64,000 nt of DNA from Acrocarpospora corrugata (GCF_009687845.1 NZ_BLAD01000050.1:62001-126000); one strand, 5' to 3'; positions 16,521-25,750 are shown, counted from the first letter of the stretch. Numbers and translations are program-made. The notes: generated by a model not told the origin, from the letters alone.

Positions 16521-17423
16521 TCACATATATCCATCAATCCACGGTGCGGGACGCACCGTGGACAGGTACTTGTCGGTCTCGGCGGCGTCGGGGACGCCGC
16601 TCCGCCCGTCGAGGGCCCGGCAGGACAGGGCCGCCACCGCGTTGGCCCGCCACACGGCCGCCACCAGCGACCGGCCCTGGACCAGCCCGGCCAGCAGCGC
16701 GCCGTGAAACACGTCACCGGCGCCCATGGTGGACACCGGTTCGACGGCCGGCGGCGGCACGAGCACCGCCTGGCCGTCCACGAGGACGTGACATCCGTCG
16801 CCGCCCGCGGTCGCCACCACGTGCGTGGCTCCGGCCGCGGCGGCGGCGCGCAGGCTGAGGGCCAGGTCGGGCGCGGGGAAGGCGGCGCGCAGCGCGGTGA
16901 CGGTCGGCGCGTAGAGCGCGACTGCGGTCAGGTCCAGGCCGGGGATCGGGTTGCCGCCGTCGATGCTGAGGGCGGGACTGGATCGGCCGCCCAGGGCGGC
17001 GCGCACGCTCGGGTAGCCGGTCTGGTCGACGTGCAGCCAGCGGGCCGCGTGGATCGGCACGGAATCCGGGTCCGGTGGGCGGGACGGCGTGGTGACGATG
17101 GAGCGGGCGCCGGAGCCGCGCGACACCATGATCATGCTCTGCGGGGTGGGCGCGTCGGCGCGGGTCCGCAGCCAGCGGGTGTCGACGCCTTCCGCGTCCA
17201 GCAACCGCCGGCTGAGAGCACCGGCGTCGTCGTCGCCGACCACACCGCAGAAGCCGACAGAAACCCCCAGCCGGGCCAGGGCGACGGCCGCCGTCGCGGC
17301 GGGCCCTCCCCCGGCCACCGCGAACGGCTCGCCGGTCACCCGGTCGTCCGCGCCGGGCACCCGCTCGACGGTGGTGATCGTGTCGACGGTGACGACTCCG
17401 ACGCAGATGACGTCCAGTGCCAT
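16521..17423 (-). CDS. PfkB-family carbohydrate kinase
   Basis: The 300-aa ribokinase-fold protein has an N-terminal ICVGVVTVDTITTVERVPG, the first PfkB signature around AVAGGGPAATAAVALARLG, and the second signature with catalytic Asp in MGAGDVFHGALLAGL. It phosphorylates a sugar, probably the one whose phosphate is cleaved by the adjacent aldolase. The start is taken as ATG at 17421-17423, with a GTG two codons upstream as an alternative. It lies 8 bp after the permease stop and 10 bp before the aldolase ATG, which supports one transcript. Confidence 0.9.
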   Translation of the reverse strand: MALDVICVGVVTVDTITTVERVPGADDRVTGEPFAVAGGGPAATAAVALARLGVSVGFCGVVGDDDAGALSRRLLDAEGVDTRWLRTRADAPTPQSMIMVSRGSGARSIVTTPSRPPDPDSVPIHAARWLHVDQTGYPSVRAALGGRSSPALSIDGGNPIPGLDLTAVALYAPTVTALRAAFPAPDLALSLRAAAAAGATHVVATAGGDGCHVLVDGQAVLVPPPAVEPVSTMGAGDVFHGALLAGLVQGRSLVAAVWRANAVAALSCRALDGRSGVPDAAETDKYLSTVRPAPWIDGYM

Positions 17424-17431
17424 GTTCACGC

Positions 17432-18274
17432 CTACTTGACCGCGCCCGCGGTGAGGCCGCTGACCAGGTAGCGCTGCAGGATCAGGAACCCGACCACGAT
17501 CGGCACGCTCACGACCAGCGCCGCCGCCATGACCTCGTTCCAGTAGACGTTGGTCTCGGTGGCGTAGCTCTGCATGCCGACCGAGAGCGTCCGGGTGTCG
17601 CTGTTGGTCAGCTGCGAGGCGAACAGGATCTCGCCCCACCCGGTCATGAAGGAGTACACGGCCACCGCGATGATCCCCGGCCGCGCGGCCGGCAGGATGA
17701 TCCGGAACAGCGCGCCGATCGCGGTCGTGCCGTCCACCTTGGCGGCCTCGTCGAGCGAGCGCGGGATGCCGTTCATGTACCCGGCCAGCATCCAGATCGA
17801 GAAGGGCAGGGTGAACGTCAGATAGGTGACGATCAGCCCGATCCTGGTCTGGTACAGGAACGAGAACCCGAGACTCCGGTCGATGTTCACGAAGATGATG
17901 AACAGCGGCAGCAGGAACAGCACGCCGGGGAACATCTGGGTCGACAGCACGACCCCGGAGAAGACCCCCCGGCCACGGAACCGGTACCGCGAGATCGCGT
18001 ACGACGCGAAGATCGCGATGACCACGCTGAACAGGGTCGCGATGCTGGTCACCACCACGCTGTTCACGAAGTAGTCGGCCAGCGGCACGGTCGACCACAT
18101 GTCGACGAACGGCTCGAACGTCAGGTTCGTCGGCCACCACTGGAAGTCCCCCCGGACGTCCTGCAGCGGCTTGAGCGCCGAGGTGACCATCACGTACAGC
18201 GGCACCGCCGTGAAGATCGCGAGCGGGACCAGGACCACCCAGCGGAAGATGCGGAATGACAGTTGCTCACGCAT
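17432..18274 (-). CDS. Carbohydrate ABC transporter permease (MalG type)
   Basis: The 280-aa protein has about six transmembrane segments and the EAA loop that contacts the ATPase (EAAKVDGTTAIGALFRIILP). It forms the import channel together with the MalF-type permease, whose 3' end it overlaps by 8 bp. No ATP-binding subunit is encoded nearby, as is usual in actinomycetes where one shared MsiK-type ATPase serves many sugar importers. Confidence 0.92.
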   Translation of the reverse strand: MREQLSFRIFRWVVLVPLAIFTAVPLYVMVTSALKPLQDVRGDFQWWPTNLTFEPFVDMWSTVPLADYFVNSVVVTSIATLFSVVIAIFASYAISRYRFRGRGVFSGVVLSTQMFPGVLFLLPLFIIFVNIDRSLGFSFLYQTRIGLIVTYLTFTLPFSIWMLAGYMNGIPRSLDEAAKVDGTTAIGALFRIILPAARPGIIAVAVYSFMTGWGEILFASQLTNSDTRTLSVGMQSYATETNVYWNEVMAAALVVSVPIVVGFLILQRYLVSGLTAGAVK

Positions 18275-19247
18275 CGCGGTTCACTCTCCTGTTCCACAGG
18301 GCCCACAGACCCGCGACGACGACCAGGAACAGCATCAGCAGCACCGACATCGCCGAGCCCAGGCCGAAGTTCCAGGTGATGAAGGAACTCGAATAGATGT
18401 GCACGGTCAGCAGGTCCGCGGCCTCCGGCGGCGTCGGCCCGAACAGCACGTACGGGGTGTTGAACTCCCGGAACGTCCACAGGAACAGCAACAGCAACAG
18501 GACCGCGTTGAGCGGCTTCATCATCCGCATCGTGATGAACCTGATCTGCTGCCAGGTGCTCGCCCCGTCGATCGCGGCGGCCTGGTAGAGCTCCTCCGGG
18601 ATCACCTGCATGCCGGCCATCGACATCAGGAACGCGAACGGCCACTGCTGCCAGATCGACACCACCACGACCGAGACGAACGCGTTGCCGCCGATCAGCC
18701 AGAACGGCCGCTCGCTGGCCAGGTGCAGCCCGTCGACCAGCAGCTGGTTCAGCAGCCCGTTGTCGCGCTGCAGGATGAACTTCCAGATGATGATCCCGGC
18801 GTACGCGGGCAGCGCGTACGGAATCAGGAACAGCGTCCGCAGGAACCCGCGGCCCCGGCCCAGCCGGTGCAGCACCAGTGCCGCCGACATCCCGAAGACG
18901 AAGGAGATGCCGACCACCAGCACCGTGAAGCCGAGTGTGATCAGGAACGAGCGCACCAGCTGCCAGCCGAGCGGGCCGGAGAAGTCCAGCGCGACGGCGT
19001 AGTTGCCGGTGCCGACGAACGGCGCCGCCGACCAGTTGGTGATGAAGAACTGGGTGAGCTGGATGAAGCTCATGAAGATCCCGACGATCATCGGGATCAC
19101 GTGGACGAGCAGTTCGAACAGGACTGCCGGGAGAATCAGCAGGTAGGGGGCGAGCCGGGTCCAGGTGAACCGCTTGGCGGGCTGCGCCGCGGGCGGGCTC
19201 GGCTCGGCCGGCCTGCGTGCGGCCTGCTTGAGGAAGGTCAATGCCAT
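18267..19247 (-). CDS. Carbohydrate ABC transporter permease (MalF type)
   Basis: The 326-aa permease has a hydrophilic N-terminus, then six or more transmembrane helices starting near YLLILPAVLFELLVHVIP. Its EAA-type loop is QAAAIDGASTWQQIRFITM. It pairs with the MalG-type subunit downstream and takes substrate from the lipoprotein encoded 79 bp upstream. The substrate is presumably an oligosaccharide or sugar handled by the kinase/aldolase genes of the same operon. Confidence 0.92.
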   Translation of the reverse strand: MALTFLKQAARRPAEPSPPAAQPAKRFTWTRLAPYLLILPAVLFELLVHVIPMIVGIFMSFIQLTQFFITNWSAAPFVGTGNYAVALDFSGPLGWQLVRSFLITLGFTVLVVGISFVFGMSAALVLHRLGRGRGFLRTLFLIPYALPAYAGIIIWKFILQRDNGLLNQLLVDGLHLASERPFWLIGGNAFVSVVVVSIWQQWPFAFLMSMAGMQVIPEELYQAAAIDGASTWQQIRFITMRMMKPLNAVLLLLLFLWTFREFNTPYVLFGPTPPEAADLLTVHIYSSSFITWNFGLGSAMSVLLMLFLVVVAGLWALWNRRVNRDA

Positions 19248-19326
19248 GTGATTCTCCTCGGGCCGGCATCGTCCCGGCGGGACCGGGACGACGCCGAACC
19301 GTGGTTCGCTCGGGGGATCAGAGGGG

Positions 19327-20640
19327 TCAGCTGGCGCCCATCTTCAGCTGGGCTTCTTCCAGGGCGGCCTTCACGTCGTCCTCGCTGACCGCGGTACCGG
19401 TCGCCGCCTTGCCGATCAGGGCGACCACCGCGCCGCCGACGTTGGCCTGGAAGGCCTGGATGCCGGGGATGAGGGGCAGCGGCTTGGCCTGCTCGGCCAG
19501 GATCGTGGTGAACGCGTCCAGCTTCTCCTGGTCGTCGGTGAAGGACGCGTTCGCGCCCGTGACCGTGGGCTGGGTGGTGTACGACTTGTTGAGGATCGCC
19601 TGCTCCTCGTCGCTGGTGAGGAACGCCACGAACTTCAGCGCCGCGTCCAGGTGCTTGGTGTTCTTGAAGATGGAGACGTTGGTGCCGGCCACGAAGCTGG
19701 AGATCTTGGTGCCGCCGGCGGGGGCCGGGATGGGCACGATGCCGTACTGGTCGGGGGTCATGCCGTTCTTGGTGAGCACGTTGATGCCGGAGGTCTGGGC
19801 CATGTACATGGCCGCGTCGCCCCGGGCGAAGTCACCGGCGGCCTGGGCCGAGTCGGTGTACTGGGCGGCGCTGGGGTTGACCACCTTGTTGGCGCTGACC
19901 AGGTCGACGTACTGCTTGACGCCCTTGATCATGCCGGGTGAGGTGAACGTCGGCTTGCCGGCGGCGTCGAAGGCCGCGCCGCCGTGCTGCTCGCTGAAGA
20001 TGTAGGAGAAGTGCATGCTCACGTTGACGGTGCCGCCGGGGATGACGACGCCGTACTTCTTCTCCGCCGGGTTGGTCAGCTTCTGGGCGGTGGAGACGAG
20101 CTCCTCCCAGGTGGCCGGGGGCTGCAGGCCGGCGTCGGCGAACAGCTTCTTGTTGTAGTAGAGCGCGTAGACCTGGCTGTACAGCGGGATCGAGGTGGGC
20201 GGCGAGCCGGCCGGGCCGGCCGAGGCGAAGGCGCTCGCCACGAAACGGTCCTTGCCCCCGATCTTCTGCAGGGCGGCGTCGTCGAAGGGGTAGAAGGCGC
20301 CGGTCGACTGGAAGGTCGTCGCGTTGGTGTTGCCGATGTTCAGCACGTCGGGGCCCTGGCCGCTGACCGCCGCGGCGAGCGTGTTGTTGGTCAGGTCGGA
20401 CCAGGGCACGACCTCCAACTTGACCTTGATCCCGGTCTGCTGGGTGAACTTCTCCAGTTCCGGCGTCAGGATCTCTTTGTCGTTTTCCAGACTCGCGCCC
20501 TGGTTGCTGGCCCAGTACGTGAGGGTGACCGCAGTATCGCCGGAACCGGTCTCGCCGTCCGTGCCGCTGGCGCCGCAGGCACCCAGGGTGACGGCGAGAA
20601 GTGCTGCGGAGACACCGGCTGCGAAGGGTTGGGGCTTCAT
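19327..20640 (-). CDS. Extracellular sugar-binding lipoprotein (ABC importer)
   Basis: The protein has 437 aa when started at the ATG at 20638-20640, which has GGAG about 7 nt upstream; the frame is open upstream without support. It has a lipoprotein signal peptide with lipobox LGAC (Cys ~22) and a Ser/Gly/Asp-rich linker. The body is an ABC_SBP_1 type with YWASNQGASLENDKEILTPE, PYALPAY-like hinge elements and a C-terminal AFLTSDEEQAILNKSYTT. It is anchored outside the membrane and delivers sugar to the MalFG permeases. It is the first gene of the operon ending with the aldehyde dehydrogenase at 13345. Confidence 0.92.
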   Translation of the reverse strand: MKPQPFAAGVSAALLAVTLGACGASGTDGETGSGDTAVTLTYWASNQGASLENDKEILTPELEKFTQQTGIKVKLEVVPWSDLTNNTLAAAVSGQGPDVLNIGNTNATTFQSTGAFYPFDDAALQKIGGKDRFVASAFASAGPAGSPPTSIPLYSQVYALYYNKKLFADAGLQPPATWEELVSTAQKLTNPAEKKYGVVIPGGTVNVSMHFSYIFSEQHGGAAFDAAGKPTFTSPGMIKGVKQYVDLVSANKVVNPSAAQYTDSAQAAGDFARGDAAMYMAQTSGINVLTKNGMTPDQYGIVPIPAPAGGTKISSFVAGTNVSIFKNTKHLDAALKFVAFLTSDEEQAILNKSYTTQPTVTGANASFTDDQEKLDAFTTILAEQAKPLPLIPGIQAFQANVGGAVVALIGKAATGTAVSEDDVKAALEEAQLKMGAS

Positions 20641-20696
20641 CGCGCCGCTCCTAGTGAGAATGGCAAGCGGGGGGCGTCGCTTACCTGCCATTTAAG

Positions 20697-20740
20697 TGGT
20701 GCCATTGGAACATCACGCTTGGTTTGGTGTCAATAGAACA
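20697..20740 (-). promoter_or_regulatory. Promoter/operator region of the ABC importer operon: two 16-bp direct repeats
   Basis: On the minus strand, TGTTCTATTGACACCA (20740-20725) and TGTTCCAATGGCACCA (20712-20697) match at 13 of 16 positions and are 28 bp apart. The first contains a TTGACA that could serve as the -35 box, with TCCAAT 18 bp downstream as a poor -10. The pair sits 57 bp upstream of the lipoprotein start. This is the layout of a repressor site, and the operon's own DeoR protein is the natural candidate. Confidence 0.5.
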
Positions 20741-20797
20741 CTTCTTGGTACTTAGCGATCAGAGATGACCGGCGGCCTGTTCCGGGGGAAACGAAAA

Positions 20798-20831
20798 CGA
20801 CCGGCCATGCGGATGCCCGCATGGCCGGTCG
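20798..20831 (-). terminator. Intrinsic terminator of the GH87 gene
   Basis: A perfect 15-bp stem (20798-20812 with 20817-20831) encloses a 4-nt loop. On the minus strand it is followed by TTTTCGTTT. It begins 17 bp after the GH87 stop codon and separates that gene from the importer operon. Confidence 0.85.
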
Positions 20832-20847
20832 CTCTACCTCAGATGGA

Positions 20848-23800
20848 TCAGTTGATCACGAACTGGGTGCCCGGCTGCCGCACGATGTCGCCGGTGGCCG
20901 AGTTGGTGATCGTGACATTGGTCAGGGTCGCGCTGCCACGAGCGCCGCTCATGGCCAGGATGCCCGCGCCGTTGTTCGACTTGTCGATCTTGACGTTCGA
21001 GATCGCGACGTTCGGGATGCTGCCGCCGCCCGTCTTGAACTGGATGCCGTCGTAGGTCGAGTCGTAGATGTCGGTGTCGCGGATCGTGACGCCGACGATG
21101 TCCGGACCCTGGGCGAACAGGGTGATCGCGCCGAACTCCTGGTCCTCGTTCCAGAAGACGCCGCCGGTCCGGTAGAGCGCGTTGTTGGCGATCAGCGTCG
21201 TCCCGGAGAAGGGCAGCGGGTCATGGTCGGTCGCCAGCATGATGCCCGGGTAGTTCATGGTGTCGTAGATCAGGTTGTTCTCGATCTTGTTGCCGTAGCC
21301 GCCGTAGATCGCGATTCCGTTGGCGCGCCACGGGAGCTGGACCGTGTTGTTGATGAACTGGTTGTCGTGGGCGACGTCGATCGAGGTGCTCTTGACGTAC
21401 TTGTTGGCCCACACGGCCAGCGCGTCGTCACCGTTGGTACGGAACGAGGAGTTGAACACCTTCGAGTTGCGGGTGCCGTTGGTGAAGTTGATGCCGTCGG
21501 CGTAGGTGTTGCGGATCCGCATGCCGGTGAACTCCAGGCCGTCGCCCGGACCCCACAGGTCCTGGATGTTGTCGTAGTCACGGCCGACCCAGGCCCCGAC
21601 GTTGGCGTGCTCGATCCAGACGTTGCTGATCTTCGTGTTCAGGCCGAACCGGCCGTTCAGGCCGACGCCGCCCTCGGCGTTGCCGTCACCGCCGCGGATC
21701 CGGCCGGAGCCGAAGATGGCGATGTCGGAGATCTGGGTGTTGTTGTCGATGTCGAAGCCGAAGTTGCCCTCGTGCGGGTGGTTGATGCTGCCCTGGGCCA
21801 GGTGCGGCTCGGTCAGCGTGTAGAGCTGGGAGTGCCACATGCCCGCGCCGCGGATGGTGACGTTGCTGATGCCCACCTGGTTGAACTGGCCCCGGTTCAG
21901 CGGGTCGTCGGTGAGGATCTTCTTCTCCTGGCGCCACTGGCCCGCCGGGATCCAGACGCAGCTGATGACGCCGTTCTGGTCGTCGGTGACCGCGCGCTGG
22001 ATGGCGGTGGTGTCGTCCAGGCCGTCGTTGGGGATGGCGCCGTACTGGGTGATCGAGGTGCAGCCGGCCGGCTGGCCGGTCGGCGGGGCCACCTGCTCCA
22101 GGTCGATCATGTCGATGATGTAGAAGGGCGCGTTGTCGGTGCCGTCACGCTGCAACCGGAACTTCGTGCCGGGCGGATAGCTCTGCGCCAGCAGCGCGTG
22201 CGACTCGTCGAACAGCCGCCGGGCGTCGCCACCCGGAGTGTTCGTCAGGCCCTCGGGCTGGTCGGTGTTGCCGTAGAGCCAGCTGTGCTTCGAGGAGAGG
22301 TTGAGCTTCTGGGCGAAGGTTCCGTTGACGTAGAGGCTGATCGTGGCGTCGATGCCGCCGCCGCCCGCGCCGTCGGGGATCGAGTTGCGGACCACGATCG
22401 AGTTGGCCTGGTTGGCCGAGGTGAACTCGACGTACTGGCCGCTGCTGTTCAGGCGGACCGACCGGCGGCCGGAGGACTCGGTGGCGAAGTTGGTGTGCCC
22501 GAAGGTGCGCAGCGGGTCGGCCGTCAGCAGCACGCCCTGGTAGCTGGCGGCTTCGGCCTCGTAGCTGAGGTACGGCACGGCCGCGCCGCGCCCGACCACG
22601 ATCGCCTGCGAGAGCGTGTTGTTGCCCTCGTTGGTCTCGGTCACCACATTGGCGGCGTCGGCGGTGGCCGTGATGGTGGCGCCGCCCGCGGTGGCGGTCC
22701 AGCTGCCGGTGATGGCCACGTTCGCGGTGGTCCCGGCCGCGACCGAGGCGGTGTTGGTGTTGAGCGTGGTGCCGCCCACCGTGACCCGGGTGACCGTGGT
22801 CGCGCCCGACGCGGTGGTGCCGCGGTTGTTCACGGCCACGGTGAAGGTGACCGCGGAGCCGACCGCCGGGTTCGGCGGGCTGGAGGTGATGCCCGTGATC
22901 TGCAGGTCAGGGCCGGGAGCCTGGGTGACCACCAGCTGCGTGGGCGCGATCAGGGTGTTGTTGGTCTCGTTCTGCTCGAACACGGTGTTGTCCACGTCGG
23001 CCCGCGCGCTGACCTCGTAGCTGCTCATCGCGCGGGTGCCGATGTTGGCGCTCACCGTCGCGGTGGCGTTGACGGCCAGGGCGGGGATGGCGGCGCTGCC
23101 GACCAGCGCGCCGCTCAGGTAGAAGCTGACGCTGTCCGCGACCGAGGCTGCGGTGCCGGAGTTGCGCACCGTGGCCGACAGGGTGATCGCGCTGGTCTCG
23201 TTCGGCGAGGCCGGCGTCCAGGTGAGGTTGGTGACCGTGAGGTCGGGGTTCGGGGCCGGGACGCCGAACACCTGGAACTCGGCGATCTGCCCGCCGGGCG
23301 CGCCGGTGTTGCTGTTGATCTTCAGCTGGACGTCGGCGACGGTCCCGCTCAGGTTGATGGTGACCGTGTTCGCGGCGGCCGGGTTGAAGGTGTAGTTGGC
23401 CGCCGACACCAGGTTGCTGTAGCCGGTCGCGCTCTGCTCACGGCCCAGCACCTGGATGTTCTGGGTACGGGAACCCCAGTCGCCGCTCGGGTTGAGCTTC
23501 AGTACCACCGAACTGACCACGGCGTTGGAGCCCAGCTTCACGGTCAGCGTGTTCGGGAACGCGCCCGAGTTGGCCTCCCAGTAGGTGGCCGTGTTGTTGT
23601 CGTTGGCGTTGGCTGCCACGAACGAGTGCACGTGCCCTGACTCCACCATCTCCTTGCCGATGGCCAGGTTGGAGCCGGGGTCGCCGGTGCCGTTGCGGGT
23701 CACGCTGTTGCTGTTGCCCGACTCGTTGCCCGCCGCGTCCTTCGCCCGCACGAAGTAGGTCACGGTCGCGCTGTCCGGCTGGGTGTCGGTGTAGGTCAGG

Positions 23801-25182
23801 ACATTGCCCGCGACGCTGGAGCGCAGCGTGTTGTTGGCGTAGATGTCGTAACCGGTCACGCCCACGTTGTCGGTGGACGCCGTCCAGGTCAGCCGGATCT
23901 GGCCGCCGCCCGGCTGGGTGAAGGCGAGGCTGCCCGGCACGGTCGGGTTCTGGGTGTCGCCGCTCTGGCCCTGGCGGGTGACCAAGTTGCTGTTGCCCGA
24001 CACCAGGTTCGCCGCGTCCTTGGCCCGGACGAAGTAGGTCACCGTGGCGCTGGCCGGCTGGGTGTCGGTGAAGGTCAGGACGTTGCCGACGCTGGCCCGG
24101 AGGGTGTTGTTGGCGTAGATGTCGTAGCCGGTCACGCCCACGTTGTCGGTGGCGGCGGTCCAGGTCAGGCGGATCTGGCCGGCGGCAGGCTCGGTGAAGG
24201 CCAGGTTGGCAGGCGCGGTCGGCGGCTGGGTGTCACCGGTGGTCGGGCCGTACACCTCGAACTCGGAGATCTGGCCGGCCGCCCAGCCGGTGTTGCCGGT
24301 GATGTTCAGCCGGACGTACCGGGTGGACGCCGTGGTGAAGTTGATCGTCACCGTGTTGCCGTTGGCCGGGTTGAAGACGTAACCCGCGGAGCCGACAATG
24401 TCGGTGAACGTCGAGCCGTTCTGGCTGCCCTGGACGGCGAGCGTCTGGGTCCTGGTCGCCCAGCCGGAGGCGGGCAGCTTCAGCACCACGCGGTTGACCG
24501 CGACGCTGGAGCCGAGGTCGACCTGGAGCCACTCGGGGAAGACGTTGTTGACGCTCTCCCAGTAGGTGCCCTGGTTGCCGTCGTTGGCGTTGCTCGCCAC
24601 GTAGCTCTGGGAGACGCTGCTGCCGGTCATGGTGCGGCCGGAGGCGAGGTTGGTGCCACCGCCGCCGCCCGCGCCGTAGATCTCGAACTCGGAGATCTGC
24701 GCGGCGGGCCAGCCGGTGTTGGCGGTCACGTTGATCCGCCAGTAGCGGTGGCTCGCGGCCGGGAAGTTGATGATGACCGTGTTGCCGGTGGCCGGGTTGA
24801 AGGTGTAGCCGGCCGAGGCCACCACGTTGGCGAAGGTGTTGCCGTCGGCGCCGCCCTGGACGGTGAGCGTCTGGGTCCTGATCTGCCAGGCGGCGGGGGC
24901 GGGGACTTTCAGGACGATCTGGTCGACGCTGGTGGCGGCGCCCAGGTCGACCCGGGCCCACTGCGGGAAGGCGTTGTTGGCGCTCTCCCAGTAGGTGGAC
25001 TGGTCGCCGTCGTTCACGGCCGACACCGCGTGTCCGGCGGTGGCGCTACTGGCCAGGGTCGCCTTTCCAAGCGACAGGTTGGGTCCGCCCGCGGCGGAGG
25101 CCGGGACTACCGACCCAAGCACGAGCAGGCCGGCGGCGACCGTGGTCGCCACCAGCCGTAACAGTACGTTCGGCTGTCTCAT
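20848..25182 (-). CDS. Secreted multidomain GH87 alpha-1,3-glucanase (mutanase)
   Basis: The 1444-aa exoenzyme has a signal peptide (residues 1-31, cleavage near ASA-AGG). F5/8-type C (discoidin) carbohydrate-binding modules lie at ~34-170 and ~176-312, and fibronectin III modules at ~318-403 and ~411-496. A third F5/8C module is at ~503-640, two CARDB-like modules at ~645-753 and ~757-863, and a CBM6/35-like module at ~872-1030. The C-terminal right-handed beta-helix (~1040-1444) matches GH87. It has YADGINFTNG and RTNGDDALAVWA, giving Asp1229, Asp1252 and Asp1253. From memory, the catalytic residues of the Paenibacillus GH87 enzyme are Asp1045, Asp1068 and Asp1069, the same +23/+24 spacing. 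It should hydrolyse alpha-1,3-glucan of fungal walls or biofilms outside the cell. The two FN3 repeats are nearly identical, suggesting recent duplication. Confidence 0.88.
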   Translation of the reverse strand: MRQPNVLLRLVATTVAAGLLVLGSVVPASAAGGPNLSLGKATLASSATAGHAVSAVNDGDQSTYWESANNAFPQWARVDLGAATSVDQIVLKVPAPAAWQIRTQTLTVQGGADGNTFANVVASAGYTFNPATGNTVIINFPAASHRYWRINVTANTGWPAAQISEFEIYGAGGGGGTNLASGRTMTGSSVSQSYVASNANDGNQGTYWESVNNVFPEWLQVDLGSSVAVNRVVLKLPASGWATRTQTLAVQGSQNGSTFTDIVGSAGYVFNPANGNTVTINFTTASTRYVRLNITGNTGWAAGQISEFEVYGPTTGDTQPPTAPANLAFTEPAAGQIRLTWTAATDNVGVTGYDIYANNTLRASVGNVLTFTDTQPASATVTYFVRAKDAANLVSGNSNLVTRQGQSGDTQNPTVPGSLAFTQPGGGQIRLTWTASTDNVGVTGYDIYANNTLRSSVAGNVLTYTDTQPDSATVTYFVRAKDAAGNESGNSNSVTRNGTGDPGSNLAIGKEMVESGHVHSFVAANANDNNTATYWEANSGAFPNTLTVKLGSNAVVSSVVLKLNPSGDWGSRTQNIQVLGREQSATGYSNLVSAANYTFNPAAANTVTINLSGTVADVQLKINSNTGAPGGQIAEFQVFGVPAPNPDLTVTNLTWTPASPNETSAITLSATVRNSGTAASVADSVSFYLSGALVGSAAIPALAVNATATVSANIGTRAMSSYEVSARADVDNTVFEQNETNNTLIAPTQLVVTQAPGPDLQITGITSSPPNPAVGSAVTFTVAVNNRGTTASGATTVTRVTVGGTTLNTNTASVAAGTTANVAITGSWTATAGGATITATADAANVVTETNEGNNTLSQAIVVGRGAAVPYLSYEAEAASYQGVLLTADPLRTFGHTNFATESSGRRSVRLNSSGQYVEFTSANQANSIVVRNSIPDGAGGGGIDATISLYVNGTFAQKLNLSSKHSWLYGNTDQPEGLTNTPGGDARRLFDESHALLAQSYPPGTKFRLQRDGTDNAPFYIIDMIDLEQVAPPTGQPAGCTSITQYGAIPNDGLDDTTAIQRAVTDDQNGVISCVWIPAGQWRQEKKILTDDPLNRGQFNQVGISNVTIRGAGMWHSQLYTLTEPHLAQGSINHPHEGNFGFDIDNNTQISDIAIFGSGRIRGGDGNAEGGVGLNGRFGLNTKISNVWIEHANVGAWVGRDYDNIQDLWGPGDGLEFTGMRIRNTYADGINFTNGTRNSKVFNSSFRTNGDDALAVWANKYVKSTSIDVAHDNQFINNTVQLPWRANGIAIYGGYGNKIENNLIYDTMNYPGIMLATDHDPLPFSGTTLIANNALYRTGGVFWNEDQEFGAITLFAQGPDIVGVTIRDTDIYDSTYDGIQFKTGGGSIPNVAISNVKIDKSNNGAGILAMSGARGSATLTNVTITNSATGDIVRQPGTQFVIN

Positions 25183-25350
25183 TCGCGTTCTCTATCTCTC
25201 GTCAGGCACGACTGGTCTGGGCTTGAAGGCATGCGCCTTCACCGCTCATAGAGGCGGGGGCAGGTGCACGGACGCAGTGCATCCCTGAAGTTGCGAGGAA
25301 CGGCGAGGAAATGAACACTTGTATGCAAGATTTTTGCGCGGCGCTGGCCA

Positions 25351-25379
25351 AATGTTACATATGGGCTACGGACGCGTCA
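25351..25379 (-). promoter_or_regulatory. Sigma-70-like promoter of the GH87 gene
   Basis: On the minus strand, TTGACG (25379-25374) and TAACAT (25356-25351) are separated by exactly 17 bp. Expected transcription would begin about 160 nt upstream of the GH87 start at 25182. The -10 lies inside the small palindrome ATGTTACAT. Confidence 0.5.
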
Positions 25380-25414
25380 ACGGGTGGAAAACCGCTTTAT
25401 GAACTGGGCGAACG

Positions 25415-25747
25415 TCAGCCGCGGGGGGCGTACATGATGATCAAGACGCCGACGAGGCAGATGACGGCGCCGATCACGTCCCAGCGGTCGGGACGGAAGC
25501 CGTCCACGAGCATGCCCCAGAGCAGCGAACCCGCCACGAAGACGCCACCGTACGCGGCGAGGATTCGTCCAAAATTTGCGTCCGGCTGAAAGGTGGCGAC
25601 CAAGCCGTACAGGCCGAGGGCGATCACGCCCGCGCCGACCCAGAGCAGGCCGCGCTGTTCCCGCACGCCCTGCCAGACCAGCCAGGCTCCGCCGATCTCA
25701 GCGAGCGCGGCCAGCACGAACAGGATCAGCGAGCGGACGACGGTCAC
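25415..25747 (-). CDS. YnfA family (UPF0060) small membrane protein
   Basis: The 110-aa protein has four hydrophobic helices and the family pattern [18 protein letters not shown] near the N-terminus, [20 protein letters not shown] in the middle and [20 protein letters not shown] at the end. UPF0060/YnfA proteins are small drug-resistance-like inner-membrane proteins of largely unknown role. The gene stands alone between the GH87 gene and an unknown gene ending or starting 4 bp away on the same strand. Confidence 0.92.
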   Translation of the reverse strand: MTVVRSLILFVLAALAEIGGAWLVWQGVREQRGLLWVGAGVIALGLYGLVATFQPDANFGRILAAYGGVFVAGSLLWGMLVDGFRPDRWDVIGAVICLVGVLIIMYAPRG

Positions 25748-25750
25748 GGC

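Noticed and set aside
20821-23640. A 939-codon plus-strand frame opposite the GH87 gene
   Set aside because: Composition is Val/Asp/Gly/Arg repeats produced by reading the beta-helix and CARDB repeats backward; the minus strand holds the catalytic motifs.
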